Source of the DNA: Leptolyngbya sp. Heron Island J
GTDB taxonomy: Bacteria; Cyanobacteriota; Cyanobacteriia; Phormidesmidales; Phormidesmidaceae
DNA length: 64,000 bases
Reading direction: 5' to 3'
NCBI RefSeq assembly: GCF_000482245.1
Contig: NZ_AWNH01000039.1
Location: 1 to 64,000, forward strand
The notes under the pieces are model-generated. The model was given only the letters and a program-made list of their open reading frames with translations, made no database searches and was not told the DNA's origin. Of this stretch, positions 45,672 to 55,840 are shown in pieces; position 1 is the stretch's first letter; every line of letters starts with the position of its first letter. A program made the translations under genes and the position numbers.

Positions 45672-45883
45672 ACTACGTTACCTCTATAAATTAGGGTTGC
45701 GATTGCCAGATATTTAACGGCACTAATGATTCTAACAACTTCAGGCCAAGGATATGGCCGGTTTCAAAGCGCAAAGTAAAACCTGGCAGAGTGCAAACCT
45801 ATCCCTGGAAAATCAGTGAAATGGGTAAGATATTCAATAATTAAGACATCTCAACTGCCCTACGTCTTCTCGTCTTTTCTGTA

Positions 45884-46474
45884 ATGCAAGGTCTTCATCC
45901 CTTAGCTCGCAGTTTCGCCCTATTGTGCATCGGTTCAGCCCTGGCCTTGTCCATTTTAGAGTGGCATGATCCGTTGGGCTGGAAGGTCGCCGATGCTCGA
46001 CCGACCGAAGAAAATAATAACCTCAGCACTCGCATCTCGATTACGAAGGGTCGCCGACCTCAGCCAGCACAGCACCTGCCGCAGTCAGATATTCAAATCG
46101 TAGTACGGTTGAACACACGAACAGTCACTGTGTATCGACGGGGTGAAAGCATCAAGGAATATCTCATCGCCATTGGTCAGCAAGAATGGGAAACCCCAGA
46201 AGGTAGTTTCAAGGTGATTCAAAAGGACGAATACCCTATATGGCAACACCCAATTACCGGGGAAATCGTACCAGCAGGAAAGGATAACCCCTTAGGCTCA
46301 CGCTGGATTGGCTTTTTATCAAGCCCTGATGGTGAAATTGGCTTTCATGGAACTAATGAAGAAAGTTTGATTGGTGAAGCCATATCTCACGGCTGTATAC
46401 GCATGCTAAATGAAGACATTGAAGATCTGTACACCTACGTTGAGCTCGGCACTATAGTCATGGTGAAGCGATAA
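45884..46474 (+). CDS. L,D-transpeptidase (YkuD family)
   Basis: 196 residues with an N-terminal membrane/signal segment (about 10-26) and a YkuD domain (about 68-195). The catalytic motif is SHGCIRM (Cys about 167), preceded by the conserved IGFHGT. Such enzymes form 3-3 crosslinks in peptidoglycan or attach proteins to it. KVIQKDEYPIWQHP is the family's mid-domain signature. Probably anchored in the periplasm. Confidence 0.9.
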   Translation: MQGLHPLARSFALLCIGSALALSILEWHDPLGWKVADARPTEENNNLSTRISITKGRRPQPAQHLPQSDIQIVVRLNTRTVTVYRRGESIKEYLIAIGQQEWETPEGSFKVIQKDEYPIWQHPITGEIVPAGKDNPLGSRWIGFLSSPDGEIGFHGTNEESLIGEAISHGCIRMLNEDIEDLYTYVELGTIVMVKR

Positions 46475-46650
46475 AAAAGGTTCAAGGGCTGCGACCGATC
46501 ACGATTTAGGTGACCTATGGGACAGAACGCAGCAAATCATTTAGCCTATTTATAGTGAATGATTTTTAAGATCCATAAAAATTCTTAAAGTCGGCAATCG
46601 GGCTTACCTGCAGTAGCAGCGTCCTATATCCAGCAATTTTTCTTTATCTA

Positions 46651-46980
46651 ATGACTTTTGATCCAGTTTGGATTTCCGGCGTGTTTTTATGGGCTCTAGC
46701 GCTCTACCTAATGTTTTCACCCCTGGCCCTGCGACTAGTTGGTGCTTTGGAACAGCAGGCAGGGGGCTGGCTAGCATCCAGAAAAAATGCGTCTGACTTA
46801 GCAGAGCTTTACGCGTCGGTTATGAGTATTGTGCCCTTTATCTTGGCGGGGGGCCTTTGCAACTACCTCTTGGATATCAGTATGGGACGCAGCTGGACTT
46901 TGAGTGTTGGCATCATTAGCTGCATCGGCAGTGGCGTTTATGAATTGGGCCGCCGTGATGGGCAAGCAAATCAAGACTAG
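46651..46980 (+). CDS. Small membrane protein, unknown
   Basis: 109 residues with three hydrophobic segments (about 8-30, 57-74 and 80-98) and a polar loop QQAGGWLASRKNASDLAELYA between the first two. I do not recognise the family. Convergent with tsaB, 15 bases apart. Confidence 0.65.
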   Translation: MTFDPVWISGVFLWALALYLMFSPLALRLVGALEQQAGGWLASRKNASDLAELYASVMSIVPFILAGGLCNYLLDISMGRSWTLSVGIISCIGSGVYELGRRDGQANQD

Positions 46981-46995
46981 AGCGCAGCTACTCAT

Positions 46996-47649
46996 TTAGG
47001 ACGTGACGGGATGTTGACCATAAAACGGAATCACCTCGCGCCAGTTGGGATATTCATTTGTTTTCCATTGCTCATAGCCAAGTTGCAATAGCGATGATGT
47101 AGTGGTAGCTAGGCCTACACCTGATTCCAGTGATAATTGAACCAGCGGGTGGGACCATTGGCTCTGTTTTAGCTGCCAGTCCTCAGCGGCTAAAACTGTA
47201 TCTTCTAGCTTTGAGAGTAAGGTTTTTCCAGTCCAGTGGTAGACCGCACCATAAACTGCGCCTCGTTTAGCAGGCATAGTAATGGCAATATCTGTGGCTG
47301 ATGATTGAGCGATCTCAGACTCAGATTTTGGGGCGGACGTTGCCAGGTAGTGGTGGGCAAAAGCCGCTAACGCAGAGATACCGAAAAGAGGAATGTCTAA
47401 CTGCTGTGCCAGGGTACGGGCGGTGGCAACGCCTATACGCGTGCCGGTAAACCCGCCGGGGCCAATGCATACGGCAATAAATTTCAAGTCCTGCCAGCAT
47501 TGAGGGGCTAAAAACTCTTGCAGTAGAGCATGGAGCTGACTGGATAAATCGCGACCCAAATCCCAGGATTGGTAACGATGCATCTGGTCAAAATTGCTGA
47601 TGGCTAATCCTAGTTCAGGTGTGGATGTGTGAAGCGCCAAGCCAAACAT
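46996..47649 (-). CDS. tsaB: tRNA t6A biosynthesis protein TsaB
   Basis: 217 residues of the ASKHA fold. It is a partner of TsaD in making N6-threonylcarbamoyladenosine at position 37 of ANN-decoding tRNAs. LALHTSTPELGLAI (about 4-17) and CIGPGGFTGTRIGVATARTLAQ (about 62-83; GPGGFTGTRIG is diagnostic) are clear. ATG 47649 preferred over in-frame GTG 47667; neither has a strong ribosome binding site. Confidence 0.9.
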   Translation of the reverse strand: MFGLALHTSTPELGLAISNFDQMHRYQSWDLGRDLSSQLHALLQEFLAPQCWQDLKFIAVCIGPGGFTGTRIGVATARTLAQQLDIPLFGISALAAFAHHYLATSAPKSESEIAQSSATDIAITMPAKRGAVYGAVYHWTGKTLLSKLEDTVLAAEDWQLKQSQWSHPLVQLSLESGVGLATTTSSLLQLGYEQWKTNEYPNWREVIPFYGQHPVTS

Positions 47650-47726
47650 TTTTAAGTCATACCGCACAGTTGATAGCGAATCCTCAGCCCTATGGCTGCG
47701 ACTCTGCCCATCAACGTTACCAGACT

Positions 47727-48446
47727 CTAGGGACTGGCTTCAGCACTAGATGATTGAGTCGCCGCAAAATAGAAACCTAAGAGCAATGTCCGGTTTTGCC
47801 ATTTTTTAAAGCTCACAGCCCTGAAAAACATCAGATAGGCAAGGTAGCCAATCAAAGGAGCAATCAATAACAATTCCAGGGAACTTAGACGAACGGCATT
47901 CACCAGACTGACTATCGTTAGGAGCAGACAGCCTAGGGATAGATTGCGATACATAATGTGTGAAGCAATCAGAGTATCTGCAGCTGCTACAGAAGGACTG
48001 TTGCGCTCACGCAGATAGGCTTTGAGGCGACTATCCATCCAGTCTAGGTTTTTCGGTATCCCAATTTTTTCTCGTAGCTGTAATACCAGTCGATCTTCGA
48101 ATTCTAGAGAGTAGGACTGATCTGGCTTCATTTTTTGCAGTGCTTGGTCTCTGTCTGTTAGCTGAGTGCCAAAATACATGTAGTCACATCTGAAAAGCTT
48201 GCATAGACGAAGAAAATACTTCCAACTGAGTCCCTGAATAGTGCCACCAATGATATAGCTGAGAAACAGAATCGTTAGCGAGATCGCTAGCGTTCCACTA
48301 CTCTTAATCACCGGCACCAAATCCGTCAGGCTAGCCACCGGGTTATAAATCAAAAACCCCGCCAAAACGAATGGCGCACCTCCGACAATTGCGGCAAATA
48401 GTTCAAAGGGACCAAGGGAATACTTCAGCTGTTCCATAGGATGCAA
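47727..48446 (-). CDS. Integral membrane protein, unknown
   Basis: 239 residues with about four membrane helices (about 14-35, 49-70, 168-186, 190-210) and a polar central region (about 75-160) rich in charged residues. I do not recognise the family. It lies 77 bases upstream of tsaB on the same strand. Confidence 0.6.
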   Translation of the reverse strand: MHPMEQLKYSLGPFELFAAIVGGAPFVLAGFLIYNPVASLTDLVPVIKSSGTLAISLTILFLSYIIGGTIQGLSWKYFLRLCKLFRCDYMYFGTQLTDRDQALQKMKPDQSYSLEFEDRLVLQLREKIGIPKNLDWMDSRLKAYLRERNSPSVAAADTLIASHIMYRNLSLGCLLLTIVSLVNAVRLSSLELLLIAPLIGYLAYLMFFRAVSFKKWQNRTLLLGFYFAATQSSSAEASP

Positions 48447-48508
48447 TACCGATCTGCACGGTTCTTCAGCAAATCAAACTGATTTTCCACAAAATCAGGC
48501 AGTTAACC

Positions 48509-49495
48509 TCACTTAAAGGTAAACGTCATCACCAGAGGCAGATGATCTGATGCCGTCCCCACCTCTGTCACCACGCGGGTATCGTTCAGTTCAATCGTTG
48601 CTGGCGTGTAGAACAAGTAATCCAGCTTGTGTTCAAGGGGTTCAGAGGGAAATGTGGGCTGTTCAGTCCATTGGTCTCTGGATACAGCCGATGTAAACAG
48701 TGCGGACTCCGCCATAATTTCAATCGACCGCTCCCCTTCCTCCGGGCGATTGAGGGCACTGTTAAAATCCCCCACTAGCAATACCGGATAGTCTTGAGCA
48801 TAGGTTTCAGCCATTTCCCGTACGGCACGGGTTTGATTAAATCGAGTAGGGTTATCAAAGGCTTCCAGGTGAACATTAATAATAATCAGCGGCCGATCAT
48901 TGATGTCGACTTGAGTCACCTGAGCCAGACGGTCTAAATAGACAGCGTTGTAAAAAAATGGACGGCTAGCTACTTTTTCCAACACGACACGCTCATTTTT
49001 TACGATTGGGTGGCGACTCAGTACCGCCTGACCGGAGACGATTTTGCCAAAGTGGGCTGATATGGGCCAATAGGGAAATGGCACATAGTTTTTGTCCCAG
49101 TTGATGGCTAACCCGGCATAGGGTAGCGCCAGGGCATTGGCTAGAGCATCTAGCTGATTGACGTTGTAAGAGCGTTTGGAGTCGATATCGATTTCTTGAA
49201 AAGCGATGATATCGGGATTGAGGGGGCGGAGAGCTGCGATCGCATCTTTCAAATGCCCCTCAAATAAATCCTGAGGTCGTTCCACAGCTTCCTGATTAGT
49301 CAACCCCGACAAGTACCCAATGTTGTAGGACACCAAGGAAAACGTACTACTGTCAGCTTCAGAACTATCGACATCATAGGTGAGGATATCTGTATATTGC
49401 TCACGGGGATAGCTACCGGCAGTAGCCCAGACATAAAACACCACTAGTGCCAGCGCTAAAGAACCTAAAATCGCCAAAACTAACTTCAACATCAT
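48509..49495 (-). CDS. Endonuclease/exonuclease/phosphatase family protein
   Basis: 328 residues: an N-terminal membrane anchor or signal (about 4-25) and an EEP domain. FSLVSYNIGYL, FQEIDID (metal-binding Glu), NVHLEA, LLVGDFNSALN (DFN motif) and GTASDHLPLVM (catalytic Asp-His) are all present. The family includes nucleases, sphingomyelinases and inositol phosphatases. The membrane anchor makes a phosphodiesterase outside the cytoplasm likely, but the substrate is unknown. Confidence 0.85.
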   Translation of the reverse strand: MMLKLVLAILGSLALALVVFYVWATAGSYPREQYTDILTYDVDSSEADSSTFSLVSYNIGYLSGLTNQEAVERPQDLFEGHLKDAIAALRPLNPDIIAFQEIDIDSKRSYNVNQLDALANALALPYAGLAINWDKNYVPFPYWPISAHFGKIVSGQAVLSRHPIVKNERVVLEKVASRPFFYNAVYLDRLAQVTQVDINDRPLIIINVHLEAFDNPTRFNQTRAVREMAETYAQDYPVLLVGDFNSALNRPEEGERSIEIMAESALFTSAVSRDQWTEQPTFPSEPLEHKLDYLFYTPATIELNDTRVVTEVGTASDHLPLVMTFTFK

Positions 49496-49538
49496 TTCAT
49501 CCTCACCGGATTTAGTACTTAATGCCCGTACTCAATCT

Positions 49539-49560
49539 AAGACCCGAACGTTCGGGTCTT
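49539..49560. repeat. 22-bp perfect palindrome between divergent genes
   Basis: AAGACCCGAACG followed by its exact complement TTCGGGTCTT (11-bp arms meeting at ACGT). Both flanking genes read away from it, so it is unlikely to be their terminator and may be an operator. Confidence 0.75.
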
Positions 49561-49763
49561 CAGATACCTGAATAACTTGTTAAGTTCACCCCAAGAATAG
49601 ATGGCAATATTCCCGAACTTGATGCACCTTTGGGTAATCTGATGATGCTATCAAGACAATGGGCTAATTTAATTGGGGCAAATGTCTTCTAAATTCAAGC
49701 ATTTTCCAAATTTAACGGGCGCTTTTGTCTGCTGCGCGGTTCAAACAATGATTTAAGGCCTTC

Positions 49764-50861
49764 ATGTCTGTAAAAAACCTAATTTTCTTCGGTCTACTGA
49801 TATTTGTGCCGATTTCTGCCGCTGCCCATTTCCTTGGCTGGGGTGAACTGACCGTTTTTGTTACAGCTGCGATCGCAATCATTCCGCTAGCAGGCTGGAT
49901 GGGCCAAGCTACAGAGGAAATTGCTGTGGTTGTAGGCCCTTCCTTGGGGGGGCTACTCAACGCCACCTTCGGCAACGCTACAGAATTGATTATTGCCCTG
50001 ATTGCACTCAATGCCGGGCTGATCAATGTAGTTAAATCCAGCATCACTGGCTCAATTATCGGTAACTTACTGCTAGTGATGGGCCTATCGATGCTGCTGG
50101 GAGGCATCAAGTTTAAGGAGCAGGCCTTCCAGCCAGTGATTGCCCGCATGAACGCATCTTCTATGAATTTAGCGGTCATCGCGATTTTATTACCGACGGC
50201 GGTAGACTTTACTTCACCCTCCATCACTGAGCCCACACTACAGCGCCTATCTGTAGCCGTAGCTATCGTTTTAATTCTGGTTTACGGTCTCACACTGCTG
50301 TTTTCGATGAAAACCCACGCCTATCTCTACGATGTGGGCACCGCTGAAGAGGAAGGGTTAGCAGAAGAAGAACATCATGAACAGCCTAACCTTCCCCTTT
50401 GGATTGGGGTGCTTTTGGCAGCCACCCTGGTTGTGGCCGTGGAGTCCGAGTGGCTAGTGGGTTCTTTAGAAGTGGCCACTGAGCAGCTGGGACTATCGGA
50501 ACTATTCACCGGGGTGATTCTGCTGCCCATCATTGGTAACGCAGCAGAGCATGCCACGGCTATCACCGTAGCTTTGAAAAACAAGATGGACCTATCTCTA
50601 TCTGTTGCAGTTGGGTCCAGTATGCAGATTGCCTTGTTTGTGGCTCCAGTGCTGGTCATTGCTGGCTGGTTAATGGGTAAACCCATGGACCTTGACTTTA
50701 ATAATTTTCAGCTAATCGCCGTGGCCGTTTCAATTTTGATTGCCAATTCCATTAGCAGCGATGGTAGTTCCAATTGGTTAGAGGGGACATTATTGCTAGC
50801 AACCTACACCATTATTGGTCTGGCCTTCTTTTTCCATCCCATGATTGAAGGAATTGGTTGA
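49764..50861 (+). CDS. cax: Calcium/proton exchanger (CaCA family)
   Basis: 365 residues with about 11 membrane helices. The two alpha repeats are [16 protein letters not shown] (about 72-87) and [17 protein letters not shown] (about 257-273). An acidic cytoplasmic loop separates the halves (about 190-212, [12 protein letters not shown]). Exports Ca2+ in exchange for H+. Its last 50 bases overlap the convergent hydrolase gene. Confidence 0.93.
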   Translation: MSVKNLIFFGLLIFVPISAAAHFLGWGELTVFVTAAIAIIPLAGWMGQATEEIAVVVGPSLGGLLNATFGNATELIIALIALNAGLINVVKSSITGSIIGNLLLVMGLSMLLGGIKFKEQAFQPVIARMNASSMNLAVIAILLPTAVDFTSPSITEPTLQRLSVAVAIVLILVYGLTLLFSMKTHAYLYDVGTAEEEGLAEEEHHEQPNLPLWIGVLLAATLVVAVESEWLVGSLEVATEQLGLSELFTGVILLPIIGNAAEHATAITVALKNKMDLSLSVAVGSSMQIALFVAPVLVIAGWLMGKPMDLDFNNFQLIAVAVSILIANSISSDGSSNWLEGTLLLATYTIIGLAFFFHPMIEGIG

Positions 50862-51666
50862 TTAAGGTGGCAATGAGATCGCATTCCGTCTGAGTTAAGT
50901 CATGATCGGCCTCAGGGAGCACCTCAAACTTTGCACCTGGTATCCCTTGACCATAGGTTTCACAATGCCATAGCGGAATGGTCGTATCCTGGGCACCGGC
51001 AATTACCAAAGCAGGCCTATTGATTTTGTGAATATCTTTCTCAACCGTGTCAATGGCATCCTCGGGGCGTAGCCGATCAACGATAAAGGATTTGGCGACG
51101 GGCTGTTTGCCAAACTCCCGTCGGGCCATGGCCACCTGTTCATAAGTCTTTTGCTGACCCGTGACTTGAGCAATGGGTTTAATACCAGTGAGCACCCAAT
51201 CCACCACAGGGGTTTCCCACAAAATTGGCCGCATATAGTTGTAGCGTCCCACAAAACTGTCATCACGAATCCCGGCCGGGGCGATCAAAATCAGCTGGCT
51301 GAGCACGGATGGATTTACATCAGCCTGCTCAATAGCAAAGGCAGCACTGGTCCACCCCCCATAGGAATGCCCTATTAGCGCCACATTGGTGAGTCCTAAT
51401 GCAGCAATAAACTCGCTTAAAAATGCAGTTTGATGCCAGATGGTGTATTTGAGCTTGGGCTTAGAGGAGCCGCCAAACCCTAGCAAGTCTAGAGCAATAC
51501 AGCGATAGCGCTCAGCTAGCCTTGTCATCAAGGAACGCCACAGACTGCTTTCCCCCAGAAAACCATGAAGAAACAGTAAGACAGGGGACTCCTGTGTGCC
51601 AGATTCGGTCCCAAAGTCTAGGTAGGCCGCTTGATATTGACTAAGCTGAACCGTTGATTTTTGCAC
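50812..51666 (-). CDS. Alpha/beta hydrolase
   Basis: 284 residues. LFLHGFLGESSLWR holds the oxyanion HG motif. GHSYGG carries the nucleophile Ser (about 99), and DTTIP and ADHDLTQ supply Asp and His. Substrate not predictable; similar cyanobacterial proteins are annotated as esterases or lipases. The 3' end overlaps cax by 50 bases in antisense. Confidence 0.9.
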   Translation of the reverse strand: MQKSTVQLSQYQAAYLDFGTESGTQESPVLLFLHGFLGESSLWRSLMTRLAERYRCIALDLLGFGGSSKPKLKYTIWHQTAFLSEFIAALGLTNVALIGHSYGGWTSAAFAIEQADVNPSVLSQLILIAPAGIRDDSFVGRYNYMRPILWETPVVDWVLTGIKPIAQVTGQQKTYEQVAMARREFGKQPVAKSFIVDRLRPEDAIDTVEKDIHKINRPALVIAGAQDTTIPLWHCETYGQGIPGAKFEVLPEADHDLTQTECDLIATLINQFLQSWDGKRRPDQ

Positions 51667-51789
51667 CCCTCGTCTCCTGGTATAACTGTTCTCATCTTCT
51701 AAGATCGCAGCCCACTTTGGAGTTCAGGTCAGAAGATTCAGGTCAGAAAATACTGATTGACTCCTAGTTTTTTTGGGTAAGAGCAAAAT

Positions 51790-52605
51790 ATGACGTATTG
51801 GTTTGCAGGCCAGTTATATCAAGGCGAGCAAGTAACGATAGCAGCGAATGATCCGGCTATAGCGTACGGGGCCAGTGTGTTTACCACAATGCGGATTTAT
51901 GAGAATAGTCTGACGCATCCGCTTACCGCCTGGGACTGGCATCGCGATCGCATTTCCCAATCTCTGCATTACTTCGCTTGGTCCTCACCCAACTGGCAGC
52001 GCACCATCACAGGCTGTCAAGCATTGCTCAACCAATATCCAGTTCTCAGACTAACGATTCTGGCCGATGGTCGTGAACTGATTACCGGCCGACCGCTACC
52101 TCAAAATCTAGAACAGCAACAACAGCAAGGAGTCACAGCCTGGGTTGCTGCAGCCCCCACATATCAGCGCAGTTTACCTGGCCACAAAACCAGCAACTAT
52201 CTGCCATGCTGGTTAGCCATGCAAACCGCTAAAACCCACGGAGCCCGCGATGCCATTTTGACCACAGCGACTGGAGAATGGCTAGAAACTAGTACTGGCA
52301 ATCTGTGGGGATATCGCGATGACCGTTGGTGGACACCACCTCTAACCTCAGGATTGCTGCCAGGTATCAGCCGCTCCAGATTAATCAAAAACCTGAAACA
52401 TCAGGCCATAACTGATGTTTGCTGGACCAGTGACATCGTCACACAATTCGAATGTTTAGCCTACAGCAACTGCGTGATTGAGCTGCTCCCAATTCACACA
52501 GTTCTGCTTGAGAATATTAAACTAAACTATAGTTCTACCCATGAAGGTCTAACTGCCCTCAGGCAAATGTTTTACAGGCCTTCGCTTTACGACCCCAACT
52601 GCTAA
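51790..52605 (+). CDS. pabC: Class IV aminotransferase, probable 4-amino-4-deoxychorismate lyase
   Basis: 271 residues of PLP fold type IV. AIAYGASVFTTMRIYEN is the N-terminal motif, GHKTSNYLPCW carries the PLP Lys (about 131), and ETSTGNLWGY and SGLLPGISRSRL follow. PabC makes p-aminobenzoate for folate. Branched-chain or D-amino acid transaminases share the fold, so the exact reaction is likely but not certain. Confidence 0.78.
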   Translation: MTYWFAGQLYQGEQVTIAANDPAIAYGASVFTTMRIYENSLTHPLTAWDWHRDRISQSLHYFAWSSPNWQRTITGCQALLNQYPVLRLTILADGRELITGRPLPQNLEQQQQQGVTAWVAAAPTYQRSLPGHKTSNYLPCWLAMQTAKTHGARDAILTTATGEWLETSTGNLWGYRDDRWWTPPLTSGLLPGISRSRLIKNLKHQAITDVCWTSDIVTQFECLAYSNCVIELLPIHTVLLENIKLNYSSTHEGLTALRQMFYRPSLYDPNC

Positions 52606-52723
52606 GCGGAGTAGGCCATGCAGAATCCTGAAATGCGTTAACATAAGTTAATAAATCTCAGTTCAGCATCGGCGAACTCGCTAAAAATGCTGACAATTAA
52701 GAACTTTAGGAGGCTTACTCCCT

Positions 52724-54568
52724 GTGAATAAGCGCTGGAGAAACGCAGGACTCTATGTACTTCTGGTAGTTGTCGTTATCGCACTGGCTACCGCATTCTT
52801 TGAACAGCCCCGAATTGAAACTGAAACATGGCGTTACAGCCGCTTTATCAACCAAGTTGAAAGCCGTGCCATTGAAAAAGTTTATATTAGCGCTGATCGC
52901 ACCCAGGCTCGTTTTCCCGATCCGAGTGGTGAAGAGCGTCGGGTTGTCGTTAACCTACCCAGCGACCCTGGTCTTGTTGATATTCTCACCGAAAACTCTG
53001 TAGATATCGAAGTCCAGCGTCAGGCTGAAGAAAACCGACTGCTGCAGGTACTCAGTACGCTACTGATTCCTATCTTGCTGCTAGTCGTACTGTTTTTTGT
53101 TCTACGACGCGCCCAAAATGGTCCTGGCAGTCAGGCCATGAACTTTGGTAAGTCCAAGGCTCGTGTGCAGATGGAGCCCCAAACTCAAGTCACTTTTGGT
53201 GATGTGGCTGGTATTGATCAAGCCAAGCTAGAGCTGACCGAAGTGGTTGATTTCTTGAAAAATGCCGACCGCTTTACTGCTGTTGGAGCCAAAATTCCCA
53301 AGGGTGTGTTGCTGGTGGGTCCTCCAGGTACTGGTAAGACCTTATTGGCTAAGGCCGTTGCAGGAGAAGCTGGCGTGCCATTCTTCTCAATCTCCGGTTC
53401 TGAGTTTGTTGAAATGTTTGTCGGTGTCGGTGCTTCCCGAGTCCGTGATCTGTTTGAGCAAGCTAAGAGCAATGCTCCCTGCATTGTCTTTATCGACGAG
53501 ATTGATGCCGTTGGTCGACAGCGAGGTGCTGGCCTCGGCGGTGGTAACGATGAGCGAGAGCAAACTTTAAACCAGCTGCTCACCGAGATGGATGGTTTTG
53601 AGGGCAATACCGGCATCATTATCATTGCAGCAACTAACCGCCCTGATGTGTTAGATGCTGCCCTGCTACGTCCTGGTCGTTTTGACCGTCAGGTCGTGGT
53701 CGACCGTCCCGACTACTCCGGTCGCCTGGAAATTCTGAAGGTTCACTCACGCGGCAAGACCTTTAGCAAGGACGTTGATCTTGAGAAGATTGCCCGTCGT
53801 ACCCCTGGTTTTACTGGTGCTGACCTTTCCAACTTGTTGAATGAAGCGGCTATTCTGGCTGCTCGTCGCAATCTGACTGAAATTTCCATGGATGAGGTCA
53901 ATGATGCTATTGACCGTGTCTTGGCAGGCCCCGAAAAGAAAGATCGGGTCATGAGCGAAAAGCGCAAGTCTCTTGTGGCTTACCACGAAGCGGGTCATGC
54001 CCTCGTGGGTGCATTAATGCCAGATTACGACCCTGTACAGAAAATCAGCATCATTCCCCGTGGTCAAGCAGGCGGATTGACCTGGTTTACTCCCAGTGAA
54101 GAGCGTTTAGAGTCTGGCCTATACTCTCGCTCTTATCTGAAAAATCAGATGGCTGTGGCTCTGGGCGGTCGTTTGGCTGAAGAGATTGTCTTTGGCGACG
54201 AGGAAGTTACAACAGGGGCTTCTAACGACCTGCAACAGGTCGCCCGAGTAGCTCGCCAAATGATTACTCGCTTTGGGATGAGCGAAAAGCTAGGTCCAGT
54301 TGCTCTGGGTCGTCAACAAGGTAACCCCTTCTTGGGACGTGATATTGCCACTGAGCGTGATTTCTCTGAGGAAACGGCTGCTGTAATTGATGCAGAAGTT
54401 CGGGGCCTTGTGGATGTTGCTTACAGCCGGGCTAAGCAGGTTTTAGTTGAAAATCGTAAGGTCCTTGATCAGCTAGCTGAGATGCTAGTAGACAAGGAAA
54501 CGGTTGATTCTGATGAACTGCAACGCTTGTTGATTGACAATAATGTCAGTATGGCAAGCATTGCTTAA
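52724..54568 (+). CDS. ftsH: ATP-dependent zinc metalloprotease FtsH
   Basis: 614 residues, GTG start with AGGAGG upstream. Two membrane helices (about 8-24 and 109-126) flank a lumenal/periplasmic domain. The AAA+ domain has Walker A GPPGTGKT (199-206) and the SRH motif; the protease active site is HEAGH (421-425). Cyanobacterial FtsH complexes degrade damaged D1 in PSII repair and other membrane proteins; which paralogue this is cannot be decided from the sequence alone. Confidence 0.97.
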   Translation: MNKRWRNAGLYVLLVVVVIALATAFFEQPRIETETWRYSRFINQVESRAIEKVYISADRTQARFPDPSGEERRVVVNLPSDPGLVDILTENSVDIEVQRQAEENRLLQVLSTLLIPILLLVVLFFVLRRAQNGPGSQAMNFGKSKARVQMEPQTQVTFGDVAGIDQAKLELTEVVDFLKNADRFTAVGAKIPKGVLLVGPPGTGKTLLAKAVAGEAGVPFFSISGSEFVEMFVGVGASRVRDLFEQAKSNAPCIVFIDEIDAVGRQRGAGLGGGNDEREQTLNQLLTEMDGFEGNTGIIIIAATNRPDVLDAALLRPGRFDRQVVVDRPDYSGRLEILKVHSRGKTFSKDVDLEKIARRTPGFTGADLSNLLNEAAILAARRNLTEISMDEVNDAIDRVLAGPEKKDRVMSEKRKSLVAYHEAGHALVGALMPDYDPVQKISIIPRGQAGGLTWFTPSEERLESGLYSRSYLKNQMAVALGGRLAEEIVFGDEEVTTGASNDLQQVARVARQMITRFGMSEKLGPVALGRQQGNPFLGRDIATERDFSEETAAVIDAEVRGLVDVAYSRAKQVLVENRKVLDQLAEMLVDKETVDSDELQRLLIDNNVSMASIA

Positions 54569-54616
54569 AGCTATAGCAAGCGTTTCCCAGACTTGTTCCT
54601 GAAGAGTTTGGTACTC

Positions 54617-54644
54617 AAAGCCGCCGGAATTCCGGCGGCTTTTT
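54617..54644 (+). terminator. Intrinsic terminator of ftsH
   Basis: A 26-base perfect palindrome (AAAGCCGCCGGAA and TTCCGGCGGCTTT) with T run, 48 bases after the stop. The spacer to 54820 shows nothing else. Confidence 0.92.
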
Positions 54645-54820
54645 GTTTGATTAACGATTGAGTTTTTGTTACAAGGTTTGGCAAATTGTTAGCAGGGCTT
54701 ACAAAAGCAACATCTTCTGTATCGCAAATTGGTCTAAAAGCCTAAGAGCTGAAAACAGATACGATTACGCCTGCACAATAGGCGTAGCACTAGGCCGCCC
54801 CTTCAGATTATGACCAAGTT

Positions 54821-55564
54821 ATGACAGTGATACATTCAGCCCATCATCATTTACAACACTCTTTGGAATATCAACAACGATGGCTGCAAACATTGCGCCG
54901 CCATCGGGTGATTGCTGTCATTAGGGCTGAAACAGTAGAGAGTGGACTAAATATGGCTCTAGCTGCGGCTGAAGGAGGTATCCAGCTGATTGAGGTTACC
55001 TGGAATAGTTATCAGCCCGTGGCCTTGTTGCAAGCAATTCAACAGGCGTTAACCCACTGCACCGTAGGTGTTGGGACAATTTTGATGGAAGAGGATTTGC
55101 GGGTTGCGATCGCAACCGGTGCTCAATTTTGCTTTAGCCCCCATACTTCGATGGCATTGCTACGCCATGGTCGTACCGTACACATTCCCACAGTGGCAGG
55201 AGCAATGACACCGACAGAAATATTAACCGCTTGGGAAGCCGGGGCAAGCAGTGTAAAGGTATTCCCAATTAAAGCCCTGGGTGGAGCCACCTATCTTGAA
55301 TGTTTACAAGGTCCTTTGGAGCATATTCCCCTGATTCCCTCTGGAGGCGTCACTCCTAAGAACGCGACCGCTTTATTAGCAGCTGGTGCAACGGCAATAG
55401 GAATTTCCAGCGGATTATTTAGCCATGAACACGTACGACATCAAAACTGGTCAGCCATTACGCAGCGAGCTACCCGATTGATGCAAGGGATTGAATCCAT
55501 GCCTTTAGCTACCGAGTTTAAAGGCCTCAACAAACAACCCGTAAACCATGCCCAGTTTAAATGA
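54821..55564 (+). CDS. eda: 2-keto-3-deoxy-6-phosphogluconate aldolase
   Basis: 247 residues, KDPG/KHG aldolase fold. IAVIRAETVESGLNMALA, IEVTWNS (catalytic Glu), VGVGTIL, FSPHTS and SVKVFPI (Schiff-base Lys, about 147) are present. It cleaves KDPG to pyruvate and glyceraldehyde 3-phosphate in the Entner-Doudoroff route. The ~25-residue N-terminal extension and the C-terminal ~25 residues are unusual, the latter overlapping ycf20 by 60 bases. Confidence 0.92.
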   Translation: MTVIHSAHHHLQHSLEYQQRWLQTLRRHRVIAVIRAETVESGLNMALAAAEGGIQLIEVTWNSYQPVALLQAIQQALTHCTVGVGTILMEEDLRVAIATGAQFCFSPHTSMALLRHGRTVHIPTVAGAMTPTEILTAWEAGASSVKVFPIKALGGATYLECLQGPLEHIPLIPSGGVTPKNATALLAAGATAIGISSGLFSHEHVRHQNWSAITQRATRLMQGIESMPLATEFKGLNKQPVNHAQFK

Positions 55565-55837
55565 GTTAAGTAATTCCAGTAACACCGTACGCCGTTCGTT
55601 AGAGCGAGACCGGTAATATAGCCAGCTGATGGCTTCTACCATCACTAATAGGATGGCTGCAATCAAAATATCAATCTCTGCGGTTTGTCCGGCTGTAGCC
55701 GAAATGGCTGTAGCAAAGAAACTCCCGAACAATAAACTAATAACCGCCAAAGAAATCCGCCGCCAAGGATTGAATACCCACTGACTAAAGCGTTGACCGG
55801 CTTGTTCTACTAATGTACTTAATCGAGTCCGTTGCAT
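55505..55837 (-). CDS. ycf20: Ycf20 (DUF565) family protein
   Basis: 110 residues, cyanobacterial/plastid family with membrane segments at about 28-46 and 55-72. RLSTLVEQAGQRFSQWV and NPWRRISLAVISLLFGSFF are characteristic. The plant and algal homologue has been linked to non-photochemical quenching. It begins 3 bases after the RDD/pentapeptide gene, so the two are an operon, and its 3' end overlaps eda in antisense. Confidence 0.9.
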   Translation of the reverse strand: MQRTRLSTLVEQAGQRFSQWVFNPWRRISLAVISLLFGSFFATAISATAGQTAEIDILIAAILLVMVEAISWLYYRSRSNERRTVLLELLNSFKLGMVYGLFVEAFKLGS

Positions 55838-55840
55838 GGC

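Noticed and set aside
49712-50236. 174-codon minus-strand frame opposite cax
   Set aside because: Antisense shadow of a membrane protein; no domain motifs.
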